From positions 53,242-117,241 of the forward strand of contig JAUIAP010000020.1 in the NCBI GenBank assembly GCA_030425205.1: a DNA stretch of 64,000 bases, in the 5' to 3' direction. This DNA comes from Anaerolineae bacterium (GTDB lineage: Bacteria > Chloroflexota > Anaerolineae > Promineifilales > Promineifilaceae). The notes below the pieces were generated by a model. The model ran no database searches and was not told the origin of the DNA. It was given only the letters and a program-made list of their open reading frames with translations. The first letter of the stretch is position 1. Every line of letters starts with the position of its first letter. Position numbers and translations under genes: made by a program. Of this stretch, positions 39,907 through 48,668 are shown one piece after another.

Positions 39907-42387
39907 ATGAAAACCCTCACCCTTCCTATTACAGGTATGGATTGTGCGAACTGCGTGCGCTCTGTGGAGCGTAGTGCAAGTAAGGTCGCTGGCGTTCAGT
40001 CAGCCACTGTCAACTTTGCAACGGAGCAGGCGACAGTCACCTATGATCCCAAAATTGCCAATCCGCAAGCCGTCATTGAACGCATTGAAAAGGCGGGATA
40101 TAGCGTGCCAACGATGACGCTCGAACTGCCCGTCACGGGCATGACGTGTGTCAACTGCTCAAATACTATCCAGCGACGACTCGGCAAGGTGGACGGGGTG
40201 CTTGAAGCGAGCGCAAACTTTGCAAGTGAAAAAGCGGTCGTCAAATATGTGCCGGGAACGGTCAGTCGAGGCGAGATCATTGCGGCGGTTGAAAAGGCAG
40301 GGTTTGGGGTACTTGAGTTGGAAGAGGGAGAATCGGCCGAAGATGTCGAAGCCAAAACCCGCCAAGCTGAAATCGACCATCAAGTGCGCCGCATCACGAT
40401 TGGCGCACTGTTCACCATCCCGCTCTTCTTAATCAGCATGAGCCGCGACTTTGGCTTGATCGGCATGTGGTCACATGCGCTGTGGGTCAACTATCTGTTC
40501 CTCGCGCTGGCAACGCCCGTGCAGTTCTATGTTGGCTGGGATTACTACGTGGGCGCATACAAATCGCTGCGCAATGGCAGCGCCAATATGGATGTGTTGG
40601 TGGCGATGGGATCATCGGTCGCCTACTTCTACAGTATTGCGATCTTGATCGCCCAGACAATCGCCTCCATCGATCCTGAGTTCACAAGTGAACTGCTCGG
40701 TAATCACGTCTATTTTGAAACATCGGCAACGATCATCACGCTGATCGTCTCAGGCAGGTTGCTAGAAGCGCAGGCCAAAGGGCGCACTAGTGAGGCGATC
40801 AAGAAGCTGATGGGCTTGCGTGCGAAAACGGCGCGCGTGGTGCGCGGTGATGGGGTTGAGCAAGATATTCCGATTGACCGCGTTGTGCGTGGTGATATTG
40901 TGATCGTGCGTCCCGGTGAAAAAGTGCCGGTCGATGGTGTGGTGGTTGAAGGTCATTCGACCATTGATGAAAGTATGCTGACGGGCGAAAGTTTGCCCGT
41001 CGATAAGCAAGCGGGCGACAAGGTGATCGGGGCAACGTTGAATAAACAAGGGCTGCTGCGCTTTGAGGCGACCGCCGTCGGCCGCGAGACAGCACTTGCC
41101 CAAATCGTCAAGCTGGTCGAACAGGCACAAGGGAGTAAAGCGCCGATTCAACGCTTGGCCGACCGCATCTCGAACATCTTTGTCCCAATCGTCATTGTTA
41201 TCGCGTTTGCCACCTTTTTTATCTGGCTGGCGGCAGGGGCGACGTTGACAGAGGCGGTGTTGCGCTTGGCGGCGGTGCTGTTGATCTCCTGCCCATGTGC
41301 GATGGGGCTGGCGACACCGCTGGCGGTGATGGTCGGAATGGGTAAGGGGGCAGAAAACGGCATTCTGTTGCGCAATAGTACGGCGCTTGAACAGGCGCAA
41401 AAGCTGACGGCCGTTGTGCTCGATAAAACGGGCACGCTCACCAAAGGGGAGTTGGCGTTGACCGACATCGTGGCAAGCAGTGAGGCGACGTTTAGTACAA
41501 GCGAGTTGTTGCGCATGGCGGCATCGGCCGAAAAAGGGTCTGAACATCCTATCGGGGAGGCCATCATCAATGCGGCAAATGCACAGAATCTCGCAATCGC
41601 CACCCCTGCCCAGTTCCAAAGCATTACGGGTCACGGCATCGCCGCGACGATTGACGGCCATCAAGTGCTGCTCGGCAACCTGCGCCTCATGCAGAAAGAG
41701 AACGTCCATCTCAATGGATTGGAGCCAAAGGTTGCGGCGTTGCAGCAAGAGGCTAAAACGGCGATGTGGCTGGCGGTCGATGGACAAGCACAGGCGGCAA
41801 TTGGGGTCGCGGACACCGTCAAGGAAAGCTCACGCGAAGCGGTCGAGCAGATGCACGCGGCTGGGCTGACGGTTGTGATGATGACGGGGGACAATCAGGC
41901 GACGGCCGAAGCGATTGCGCAGTCGGTCGGCATTGATCGCATCTTTGCGGAGGTATTGCCAAGTGATAAGGCAGTCTACGTCAAGCAGTTGCAGGAAGAG
42001 GGCTTTAACGTGGCGATGGTTGGGGATGGCATCAACGATGCGCCCGCGCTGGCACAGGCAAACGTCGGGATGGCGATTGGAACGGGGACTGATGTGGCGA
42101 TGGAATCGGCCGATATTACCCTCATGCGCGGCGATCTGCGTGGTGTGCCAAACGCCATCCGCCTCTCCGCTGCTACCGTTCGCAACATCAAACAAAATCT
42201 CTTTTGGGCATTCGGCTACAACGTCCTGCTGATCCCCATTGCGGCGGGCATTCTCGCCCCATTTGAATTTGTCCCTGACTTTTTGCGCCAGCTCCACCCC
42301 ATCATGGCCGCCTTCGCGATGGTCATGTCCGACGTCTTCGTCATTGGCAACGCCCTGCGTCTACGCGGTTTTCAATTTGACGCTTAG
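39907..42387 (+). CDS. copA: Copper-exporting P1B-type ATPase
   Basis: An 826-residue pump. Two N-terminal HMA domains have C13/C16 ('GMDCANC') and C81/C84 ('GMTCVNC'). Eight membrane helices follow; the metal site C462-P-C464 ('SCPCAMGLATP') marks a Cu(I)/Ag(I) pump. Actuator 'DESMLTGES', phosphorylated D506 in 'DKTGTLTKG', N-domain 'SEHPIGEAI' and 'MVGDGINDAPAL' complete the catalytic set. Exports Cu(I) with ATP. It is the last gene of the copper operon, followed by a terminator at 42439. Confidence 0.97.
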   Translation: MKTLTLPITGMDCANCVRSVERSASKVAGVQSATVNFATEQATVTYDPKIANPQAVIERIEKAGYSVPTMTLELPVTGMTCVNCSNTIQRRLGKVDGVLEASANFASEKAVVKYVPGTVSRGEIIAAVEKAGFGVLELEEGESAEDVEAKTRQAEIDHQVRRITIGALFTIPLFLISMSRDFGLIGMWSHALWVNYLFLALATPVQFYVGWDYYVGAYKSLRNGSANMDVLVAMGSSVAYFYSIAILIAQTIASIDPEFTSELLGNHVYFETSATIITLIVSGRLLEAQAKGRTSEAIKKLMGLRAKTARVVRGDGVEQDIPIDRVVRGDIVIVRPGEKVPVDGVVVEGHSTIDESMLTGESLPVDKQAGDKVIGATLNKQGLLRFEATAVGRETALAQIVKLVEQAQGSKAPIQRLADRISNIFVPIVIVIAFATFFIWLAAGATLTEAVLRLAAVLLISCPCAMGLATPLAVMVGMGKGAENGILLRNSTALEQAQKLTAVVLDKTGTLTKGELALTDIVASSEATFSTSELLRMAASAEKGSEHPIGEAIINAANAQNLAIATPAQFQSITGHGIAATIDGHQVLLGNLRLMQKENVHLNGLEPKVAALQQEAKTAMWLAVDGQAQAAIGVADTVKESSREAVEQMHAAGLTVVMMTGDNQATAEAIAQSVGIDRIFAEVLPSDKAVYVKQLQEEGFNVAMVGDGINDAPALAQANVGMAIGTGTDVAMESADITLMRGDLRGVPNAIRLSAATVRNIKQNLFWAFGYNVLLIPIAAGILAPFEFVPDFLRQLHPIMAAFAMVMSDVFVIGNALRLRGFQFDA

Positions 42388-42438
42388 CTGAACGCAATTG
42401 CCACGAGGCAAAACATTTTTATCATAGACCATCCAAAC

Positions 42439-42465
42439 CCCTGTCAAACGATGACAGGGATTTTT
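42439..42465 (+). terminator. Rho-independent terminator after copA
   Basis: CCCTGTCA (42439-42446) and TGACAGGG (42452-42459) enclose a 5-base loop and are followed by ATTTTTG. Confidence 0.88.
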
Positions 42466-42557
42466 GTTTTCACCAGATTAAACGAAATCTCAAAGCATCT
42501 ACCCCAAGTGCGTAACGCCTCCCTATACGGTTTTTCCTGACAATTGCAACCAACAGC

Positions 42558-42617
42558 TTGACAAGCGATTCACTCTGGTCGTATGATTACTGTTATTGAG
42601 TGACTGACGGTCAGTCA
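42558..42617 (+). promoter_or_regulatory. Promoter with TetR-type operator ahead of the exporter/P450 operon
   Basis: TTGACA (42558-42563), an 18-base spacer and TATGAT (42582-42587) form the best sigma-70-like promoter in the window. TGACTGACGGTCAGTCA (42601-42617) is a perfect palindrome about a central G, overlapping the start of transcription. Such TGAC/GTCA palindromes are typical TetR-family operators, and a TetR gene (46047) is inside the operon. The 320-base leader to the first gene holds three repeat elements. Confidence 0.78.
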
Positions 42618-42714
42618 TAAATTTTTATCGCATGTGGGAACGCATATAACAGGACGAGACAATAGGCTACACAACGTGCGTTGTTGGTTATCAAGAAATT
42701 AATTCGGTAATAGC

Positions 42715-42751
42715 CCGTCATTCCCGCCTTCGCGGGAATCCATTCTTTTTC
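42715..42751. repeat. GTCATTCCCGCC-TTC-GCGGGAAT hairpin repeat, copy 2
   Basis: CGTCATTCCCGCCTTCGCGG then GAATCCATTCTTT; same family as 38419, with GGGAAT in place of AGGTAT in the stem. Lies in the leader of the exporter operon. Confidence 0.75.
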
Positions 42752-42767
42752 GCCATATCATTGCAAG

Positions 42768-42793
42768 GTTTCGGGAAATCCAATTCCCGAAAC
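42768..42793. repeat. GTTTCGGGAA/TTCCCGAAAC inverted repeat
   Basis: Arms 42768-42777 and 42784-42793 are perfect; member of the family at 19421 and 53312. Confidence 0.75.
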
Positions 42794-42830
42794 ATCGGTT
42801 ACCGAATTTATTTCTTAAAGTGCATTTTAA

Positions 42831-42898
42831 CGCATTGCGAACAACGCGCTTGAGCGCGTTTCGCGTATCAGCCTACGGCTAAAGCCGAAGGATTTTGA
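42831..42898. repeat. Double-hairpin repeat family, copy 4
   Basis: ACAACGCGCTTGAGCGCGTT then CAGCCTACGGCTAAAGCCG and AAGGATTTTG, the cleanest copy, with both stems nearly perfect. It ends 40 bases before the ABC ATPase gene. Confidence 0.82.
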
Positions 42899-42937
42899 CT
42901 AATTGCGACACATGAGTTACTGAAAAAGGGCAAGAGT

Positions 42938-43852
42938 ATGAGCAGCAAAGTAATCGAAACGAACAACTTGACCGTTTATTACGGCAAGCATCGTGGCATC
43001 AACAACGTCAATCTCTCTGTTGAAAAGGGGGAGGTGTTTGGCTTTTTGGGACCAAACGGGGCCGGTAAGTCGACGACCCAGCGCACGTTGCTTGACGTCA
43101 TCCGCCCGTCATCGGGCAGCGCACACATCTTTGGAATGGATTGCCAAACGCAAGGCAGCGCAATCCGTCAACGGGTAGGTTATCTGCCCGGCGAGTTGAG
43201 TCTCTACCCAAACATGACAGGGCAGCAATTTCTTGACCTAATCGCCGGTATCAATGGCGCAAAAGTGGATCGGGCATATCGTCAATCGCTCTATGAACGC
43301 TTACAGCTCGATCCCAACCGAAAAATGAAACAGTATTCGCGCGGCAACAAACAGAAAGTCGGTTTGGTATCGGCGTTCATGGGCAAGCCCGATCTGCTGA
43401 TTTTGGATGAGCCGACGGGCGGACTCGATCCGCTGGTGCAGCAAACGGTGATGGAGCTGGTTAAAGAGGTCAGAGACGACGGACGCACCGTCTTTTTCTC
43501 CTCACATATCTTGCCAGAAGTCGAGGCGGTTTGTGATCGCGTCGGCATCATTCGGGAAGGTGAGTTGATCCAAACATCACCCGTCTCGGCGTTAACCAAA
43601 CAGGCGTTTAAGCGTCTGCGCTTAGAACTGCGCCAATCACCCCCGCAGGGCTGCTTTGCCGAAATCAGCGGCGTGAAAGAGACGCGGCGTGCTGGCAACG
43701 AAATTGATCTTGAGGTTCGCAATAATATCGATCAGGTGATGCAGACTGCGTTGCAATTTGGTCTCGTTGATTTGGACATTCTGCCCGTCACACTTGAAGA
43801 GATTTTCCTGTCGTTTTATGAAAAGAAGGACGGAGGTAATAACCATGCTTAA
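42938..43852 (+). CDS. ABC exporter ATP-binding protein
   Basis: A 304-residue ATPase of the drug/antibiotic-export (CcmA-like) class. Walker A 'GPNGAGKSTTQ' near 37-47, signature 'YSRGNKQKVGL' near 133, Walker B 'LLILDEPTGGLDP' near 153 and switch His in 'SSHILPEVE'. The C-terminal 90 residues form the extra domain usual in this class. It overlaps the permease gene by 8 bases. Together they form an ABC-2 exporter for a hydrophobic compound. No TCGGCCGA site occurs in either gene. Confidence 0.93.
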   Translation: MSSKVIETNNLTVYYGKHRGINNVNLSVEKGEVFGFLGPNGAGKSTTQRTLLDVIRPSSGSAHIFGMDCQTQGSAIRQRVGYLPGELSLYPNMTGQQFLDLIAGINGAKVDRAYRQSLYERLQLDPNRKMKQYSRGNKQKVGLVSAFMGKPDLLILDEPTGGLDPLVQQTVMELVKEVRDDGRTVFFSSHILPEVEAVCDRVGIIREGELIQTSPVSALTKQAFKRLRLELRQSPPQGCFAEISGVKETRRAGNEIDLEVRNNIDQVMQTALQFGLVDLDILPVTLEEIFLSFYEKKDGGNNHA

Positions 43853-44663
43853 CTTACTTTGGCACGAAATTCGCTCGCGGCGCAACGCGATCATTGGCTG
43901 GGGGATTGGCCTGATCCTGTTTGGCTTGATGTACACCGTCATCTACCCTGAAATGGAAGATCAGATGGCGGGATTGGCAGACCTTTCCATCTATCAGGCG
44001 ATGGGCATTGAAATGGCGACGTTTGAAGGGTATCTCGGCTCGACGGTGATTGGCATTATGCCGATTCTGCTCGGCGTTTATGCGGTGATGACAGCCACCA
44101 CGACGCTGGCAGGCGAGGAGGAGGACGGAACGCTCGAAATGATTTTGACAACGCGCCTCCCCCGTCTACACATCGTTGTTGCCAAAGGGCTGGCACTGCT
44201 GATCGTGACCGCCATTATTGTCGCCATTGCGGGTCTAGGCAATATGTTTGGGTTGAGCATTATTGCCAACCAAATCACAACGACGGTCACAGGCGGACAA
44301 GTTTTTGCGGTTGTGATGTCATCTTTGCCATTGATCTGGGCGTTGTTAATGCTTAGTCTGTTTTTTGGGGCGATCTTCCCCAATCGACGGATGGCGATGA
44401 TGGCGGGTTTTTTGGTGCTGATCTTTGGCTACTTTGGTGAAAACTTGGGTGGAATGGTCGAGTCAATGGAAGTGTTAAAGCCATTTTCGCTGTTCACCTA
44501 TTTTGATTCGAGTTCGGCCGTTTTTGCCGATGGCATTGCATTTGGCAACGTGGCCGTGTTGCTCATCATCGCGGCAATTGGGTTTGGGCTGGCGATTGTC
44601 AGCTTCCAACGACGTGACGTAACGGTGGGAAATTGGCCTTGGCAGCGCGTGCGTTTGGGCTAA
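43845..44663 (+). CDS. ABC-2 type exporter permease
   Basis: A 272-residue permease with six membrane segments (about 15-35, 62-82, 105-128, 140-165, 172-195, 235-255) and the cytosolic 'AGEEEDGTLEMILTTRLPR' loop that meets the ATPase. ATG 43845 is preceded by GGAGGT and overlaps the ATPase stop, so the two are translationally coupled. Substrate unknown; context suggests a glycosylated or oxidised small molecule. Confidence 0.9.
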   Translation: MLNLLWHEIRSRRNAIIGWGIGLILFGLMYTVIYPEMEDQMAGLADLSIYQAMGIEMATFEGYLGSTVIGIMPILLGVYAVMTATTTLAGEEEDGTLEMILTTRLPRLHIVVAKGLALLIVTAIIVAIAGLGNMFGLSIIANQITTTVTGGQVFAVVMSSLPLIWALLMLSLFFGAIFPNRRMAMMAGFLVLIFGYFGENLGGMVESMEVLKPFSLFTYFDSSSAVFADGIAFGNVAVLLIIAAIGFGLAIVSFQRRDVTVGNWPWQRVRLG

Positions 44664-44730
44664 ATAGTGAGGCGGTAAACAGCAAAAGGCAGGATGCAAT
44701 GAGTCGTTTACCACTGAGGAATATAGAAAC

Positions 44731-46017
44731 ATGCATGTAATGATTATGACACTTGGCACACGTGGCGACGTTCAACCATACGTAGCGTTGGGCAAAGGGC
44801 TACTGGCAAATGGACATCAGGTGACGATTTGCACCAGTCAGCGTTTTGAGACATTTATCACCGACCATGGTCTCGACTATGGCTATATGAATGACGAGGC
44901 GCTGGCGTTGATCGACTCTGAGGAGGTACGGGCGTTGATGGGCAATGTGTCCAACGTTTTTACCGCCTTAAAGATGGCCGCCAAGATGTCGCGGCGTGTG
45001 GGGCCATTGCAAAAGATGATGATTGCCGATAGCTGGGCAGCGACGGAGCAGGCAAACCCCGATGTGATCATCTTCCATCAAAAAGCGTATGGGGCGACCC
45101 ATTTTGCCGAGAAGTTGGGAATCCCAACTATTCTGGCGCCCACGTTGCCGCAATTTGTGCCCACGGCAAATTTTGCGGCGATCGGCTTTCCAAAGTTGCC
45201 GCTGGGCGGTGGGTACAATCGGTTTACCTACAACTTAACGCGCCGACTGACTGTGATGGGTATCAGTGGGTACACAAATCGCTGGCGCAAGGCGCATGGA
45301 TTAAAGCCAAAACCACGTTGGACCGACTTTCTGCTCAAGCAGGATGGCGTGCCGATTACGGTGATGCACCCGCTGAGCAAACACGCCTTGCCCGTGCCGC
45401 AAGATTGGCCTGAAAATATCCACATGCAAGGGTATTGGTTTTTGGAAGATTCGGCCGATTACACTCCACCCGCCGATCTGCAACAGTTTCTCGACGCTGG
45501 GGATGCGCCTGTCTATGTCGGTTTTGGCTCGATGGTTGGCACGCGCGTTGCCGAATTGACGGCCACCATTATTGCGGGAATCCAGCAGGCTGGCGTGCGG
45601 GCTGTGTTGGCAAAGGGCTGGGGCGGACTTGAATCGGACGACCTGCCCGACAGCATCTTCATGATTGACCATGCACCACACGACTGGCTCTTTCCACGCA
45701 TGGCCGCGGTTGTCCATCATGGCGGGGCAGGCACAACGGCGGCTGGACTACGCGCTGGAAAGCCGACGCTCGTTACGCCCCACTTTGGCGACCAACCCTT
45801 TTGGGGAGAGCGCATGTTTGAGTTAGGCGTGGGGCCTGCGCCGATTCCACAGAAGAAATTGACGGCCGACAATTTCGCGGAAGCACTGCGCGAACTCGTT
45901 ACAAATCAAGCGATGCAGGCGCAGGCGGCAGAAATCGGCCGAAAAATTTCGGCCGAAGATGGGGTCGCCAATGCGGTGGCAATCGTGGAGCACGTTGTGT
46001 CATCATACCGTGCATGA
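44731..46017 (+). CDS. Glycosyltransferase family 1, sterol/macrolide UDP-glycosyltransferase-like
   Basis: A 428-residue GT-B enzyme. N-terminal 'LGTRGDVQPYVALGKGLLANGH' (residues 7-28) and C-terminal 'VHHGGAGTTAAGLRAGKPTLV' with 'HFGDQPFWGERM' match the sterol 3-beta-glucosyltransferase and macrolide glycosyltransferase groups. It transfers a sugar from a nucleotide donor to a hydrophobic hydroxyl acceptor in the cytosol. Lies between the exporter and the TetR gene. Three TCGGCCGA sites occur, two of them 14 bases apart near 45940. Confidence 0.92.
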   Translation: MHVMIMTLGTRGDVQPYVALGKGLLANGHQVTICTSQRFETFITDHGLDYGYMNDEALALIDSEEVRALMGNVSNVFTALKMAAKMSRRVGPLQKMMIADSWAATEQANPDVIIFHQKAYGATHFAEKLGIPTILAPTLPQFVPTANFAAIGFPKLPLGGGYNRFTYNLTRRLTVMGISGYTNRWRKAHGLKPKPRWTDFLLKQDGVPITVMHPLSKHALPVPQDWPENIHMQGYWFLEDSADYTPPADLQQFLDAGDAPVYVGFGSMVGTRVAELTATIIAGIQQAGVRAVLAKGWGGLESDDLPDSIFMIDHAPHDWLFPRMAAVVHHGGAGTTAAGLRAGKPTLVTPHFGDQPFWGERMFELGVGPAPIPQKKLTADNFAEALRELVTNQAMQAQAAEIGRKISAEDGVANAVAIVEHVVSSYRA

Positions 46018-46046
46018 AGACATTAGCAACAATGAGAAACTGACTT

Positions 46047-46736
46047 ATGCAGGTTAAAACGAGAATCAGCAAGGCACCCGATGAACGCCGCAGCGAATTG
46101 ATTGCAGCGGCGCAACAGCTTTTCTATACGCAAGGGTATGACAGCACTTCTGTCAGCGACATCGTCAAGTCGGTGGGCGTGGCAAAGGGAACGTTTTACT
46201 ACTACTTCGACACGAAAGTTGAGATATTAGAGGCAATGGTTGATGAGTTGACCGAGCAATCGTTGGTTGTGATGCGCAAAATTGTTGCGGATCAGTCACT
46301 GTCGGCAGTGGAGAAATGGCAACGCGCCTTTAAGACAACGGCGGCATGGAAGACTGACCATCGCGCAGAACTAGTTGCCGTCTTGCGCGTCATCAACCAC
46401 CCCGACAATGTCCTCTTGCGCCACAAAATTGAAGAGGGGTCTGTGACGGCCGCCATCCCTGAGGTTGCCAAAATCATTGAGCAGGGCATCGCAGAGGGGG
46501 TGTTTGATGTAGAGTTTGCGGAAGAATCGGCCGAAATCGCCTTCTCCGTCATGCGTAGCATATCGAGCTTTCTCGGCGCGGTCGTTCTAAATCCCGACGA
46601 CTATCCCAACCCGTTGCCACTCGTTCAACGCAAAGTCGCCGCGATTCAAACAGCCGTTGAACGCATACTCGGCGCTCCGCAGGGTTCACTTGCCCTGATC
46701 AATATCGAATCACTGGCTATCTGGTTTGGCGAGTAA
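46047..46736 (+). CDS. TetR/AcrR-family transcriptional regulator
   Basis: A 229-residue regulator: 'RRSELIAAAQQLFYTQGYDSTSVSDIVKSVGVAKGTFYYYFDTK' spans the whole DNA-binding domain (about 14-58). The C-terminal helical domain would bind the inducing compound. It lies inside the operon and probably acts on the TGACTGACGGTCAGTCA operator at 42601, an inference from position and operator class. Confidence 0.93.
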   Translation: MQVKTRISKAPDERRSELIAAAQQLFYTQGYDSTSVSDIVKSVGVAKGTFYYYFDTKVEILEAMVDELTEQSLVVMRKIVADQSLSAVEKWQRAFKTTAAWKTDHRAELVAVLRVINHPDNVLLRHKIEEGSVTAAIPEVAKIIEQGIAEGVFDVEFAEESAEIAFSVMRSISSFLGAVVLNPDDYPNPLPLVQRKVAAIQTAVERILGAPQGSLALINIESLAIWFGE

Positions 46737-46804
46737 GTGGTGCTATTCGCTAAATCACTCAGTTTTTAACCCGCTCTCCCACAAACGAAGAGCGGCACAC
46801 AAGC

Positions 46805-48037
46805 ATGATGACAAAAACCATTTCAGCAGCAGATATGCGTAAACCGCTGAATCTGCTCAACAAAGATTTTATCGATAATAAATTCGCTTACTACAAATGG
46901 CTACGCGAAAATGATCCCGTTCACAAAGGCAAATTGGCCGTTCTGAACATCTATTTGCTGTCACAATACAATGATTGCGTAGACGTTCTCAAAGATCCGC
47001 GTATCGTGCGCAACCGCACAACGGCAACCGGCGGTGGACGTTTTCCAGTGCCGCTGCCCAAGGCGGTTAACATGATGGTCAACAGCATGATCAACGAAGA
47101 CGATCCTGCCCATCGTCGCCTGCGAATGCTCGTCCACAAGGCGTTTACGCCCAGTCGTCTCGCCTATCTCGACGAACGTCTGGAAACGCTGACGCACGAG
47201 CTGCTTGATCGTGCGGAGAAGAAAGGCACGGTTGATCTAATAAACGATTACGCCCTGCCAATTCCAGTCACGATTATCAGCGAGATGGTCGGCGTTTCTC
47301 CCGATGAAACTCCGCAATTTGCATCCTATATGGAGGCACTTTCAACGGGATTATCTGGCTTCACGATCGCCAAAACGATGTTCTTCGATCTGCCAAAGGC
47401 CGTCACATTCTGCCGCGAACTCATTCAGCGCAAAAAGGCCGATCCGCAAGATGACATTTTGACCGCACTGATTGAGGCCGAAGAAGAGGGCGAAAAACTA
47501 TCCGAAGATGAGTTGATCGCCATGGTCTTTTTGCTGATTGTGGCAGGGTATGAGACGACCGTGCATCTGATCACCAATGCTGTCCAGACGTTGCTGACCC
47601 ATCCCGATCAGTTAGATCGACTGCGTGCAGAACCGGCGTTGCTGGATAGTGCCGTTGAGGAGATTTTGCGCTTCAATGGGCCCATTCAAGGCACAAAGAT
47701 GGGGTATGCGATGGAGGACATCACGATCAATGGGGTAACGATTCCAAAGGGGAAGCCGATGATGCCCCTGCTCGGATCGGCCAATCGGGACCCAGCCGTC
47801 TTTGAAAATCCAGACGTGTTTGACATCGGCCGAACGCCCAATCGCCATCTCGGTTTTGGACAGGGCATCCACTACTGTCTCGGTGCACCACTCGCCCGCA
47901 TGGAGACAAAAGTTGCGCTGAAAAATCTGTTTGACCGCAACCCCAATCTGCGGCTGGCGGTTGCACCAGAGGAACTCCAAATCCAGCGCATTCCCGCATG
48001 GCACCGCCACGTCAGCTTGCCCGTCACATTTGGGTAG
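46805..48037 (+). CDS. Cytochrome P450
   Basis: A 410-residue soluble bacterial P450. I-helix 'LIVAGYETTVHL' near 245-256, K-helix E-x-x-R in 'VEEILRFNGP', and the haem loop 'HLGFGQGIHYCLGAPLAR' with ligand C358. It hydroxylates or epoxidises a hydrophobic substrate and needs a ferredoxin and reductase; an FprA-like reductase is encoded at 54197, but no ferredoxin is in the window. Last gene of the exporter/glycosyltransferase/TetR operon. Confidence 0.95.
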   Translation: MMTKTISAADMRKPLNLLNKDFIDNKFAYYKWLRENDPVHKGKLAVLNIYLLSQYNDCVDVLKDPRIVRNRTTATGGGRFPVPLPKAVNMMVNSMINEDDPAHRRLRMLVHKAFTPSRLAYLDERLETLTHELLDRAEKKGTVDLINDYALPIPVTIISEMVGVSPDETPQFASYMEALSTGLSGFTIAKTMFFDLPKAVTFCRELIQRKKADPQDDILTALIEAEEEGEKLSEDELIAMVFLLIVAGYETTVHLITNAVQTLLTHPDQLDRLRAEPALLDSAVEEILRFNGPIQGTKMGYAMEDITINGVTIPKGKPMMPLLGSANRDPAVFENPDVFDIGRTPNRHLGFGQGIHYCLGAPLARMETKVALKNLFDRNPNLRLAVAPEELQIQRIPAWHRHVSLPVTFG

Positions 48038-48100
48038 GGAGCGGGCGTAAAGGGCCGTGACTGTTTTGTTAAGTGTCTTAGAGTCTTCACCATAATACAA

Positions 48101-48166
48101 AACGTGGTGCGTGGTGCGTGGTGCGTGAACTGGGACACGAATCACGCACTACGCACCACGCAATAA
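48101..48166. repeat. TGCGTRNTGCG-type inverted repeat, copy 7
   Basis: AACGTGGTGCGTGGTGCGTG then CACGCACTACGCACCACGC form inverted arms around about 20 bases, between the P450 and the MazF-like gene. Confidence 0.8.
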
Positions 48167-48225
48167 GATGGCGAAAATTTAAAGACACTAACGGATATTC
48201 AAATCTCGATTCACACCCATTATCA

Positions 48226-48585
48226 ATGACGATCAATCAAGGCGACATCTACTGGATTCAGGCTCAAGCAGACGTTCACCCAGAGCTGGGTAGCCATCCC
48301 CACCCCTATATCGTGTTACAAGAGGATATCTTCAACCATAGCCGCATTGATACGGTGGTCGTTTGTGCCTTGACGACCAACATGAAGCACGCCAATCTTT
48401 ATGGCAACCTCTTGCTTGACGTGGGAGAAGCCAACCTGCCAAAACGCAGTGTGGTCGTCGTCTCGAAAATCTCCGCGATCAAAAAAGATCAGCTAGGCGA
48501 ATTCATCGGCTCGCTTTCCAGTCAGCGAGTCGCACAAATTTTGGCGCGGATGCGTTTTTTGCAGTCGGCATTTCTCAACCGTTAG
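48226..48585 (+). CDS. MazF/PemK-family toxin-like protein, no antitoxin seen
   Basis: A 119-residue MazF/PemK-fold protein: 'INQGDIYWIQ' at 3-12, 'HPYIVLQEDIFN', 'VVVCALTTN', then 'SVVVVSKISAIKKDQLGEFIGSL', which contain the usual strand order and the conserved RNase-site region. MazF toxins cut RNA and are normally preceded by a small antitoxin gene. Here the upstream 190 bases are repeat DNA with no antitoxin. It could be a solitary or tamed member. ATG 48226 starts the family N-terminus. Confidence 0.87.
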   Translation: MTINQGDIYWIQAQADVHPELGSHPHPYIVLQEDIFNHSRIDTVVVCALTTNMKHANLYGNLLLDVGEANLPKRSVVVVSKISAIKKDQLGEFIGSLSSQRVAQILARMRFLQSAFLNR

Positions 48586-48668
48586 CGTGTCGGTGGTTTG
48601 TTGTTTTCGGCCGCATGTGGTCTTATTATGCGCATGCTGTGGGCATGTAATTGGGAAATGAACCACTG

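Noticed and set aside
40762..41787. 341-codon open frame antisense to copA
   Set aside because: Lies wholly inside copA, whose motifs are complete; the translation is rich in Arg, His and Gln with no domain, as expected for an antisense shadow.
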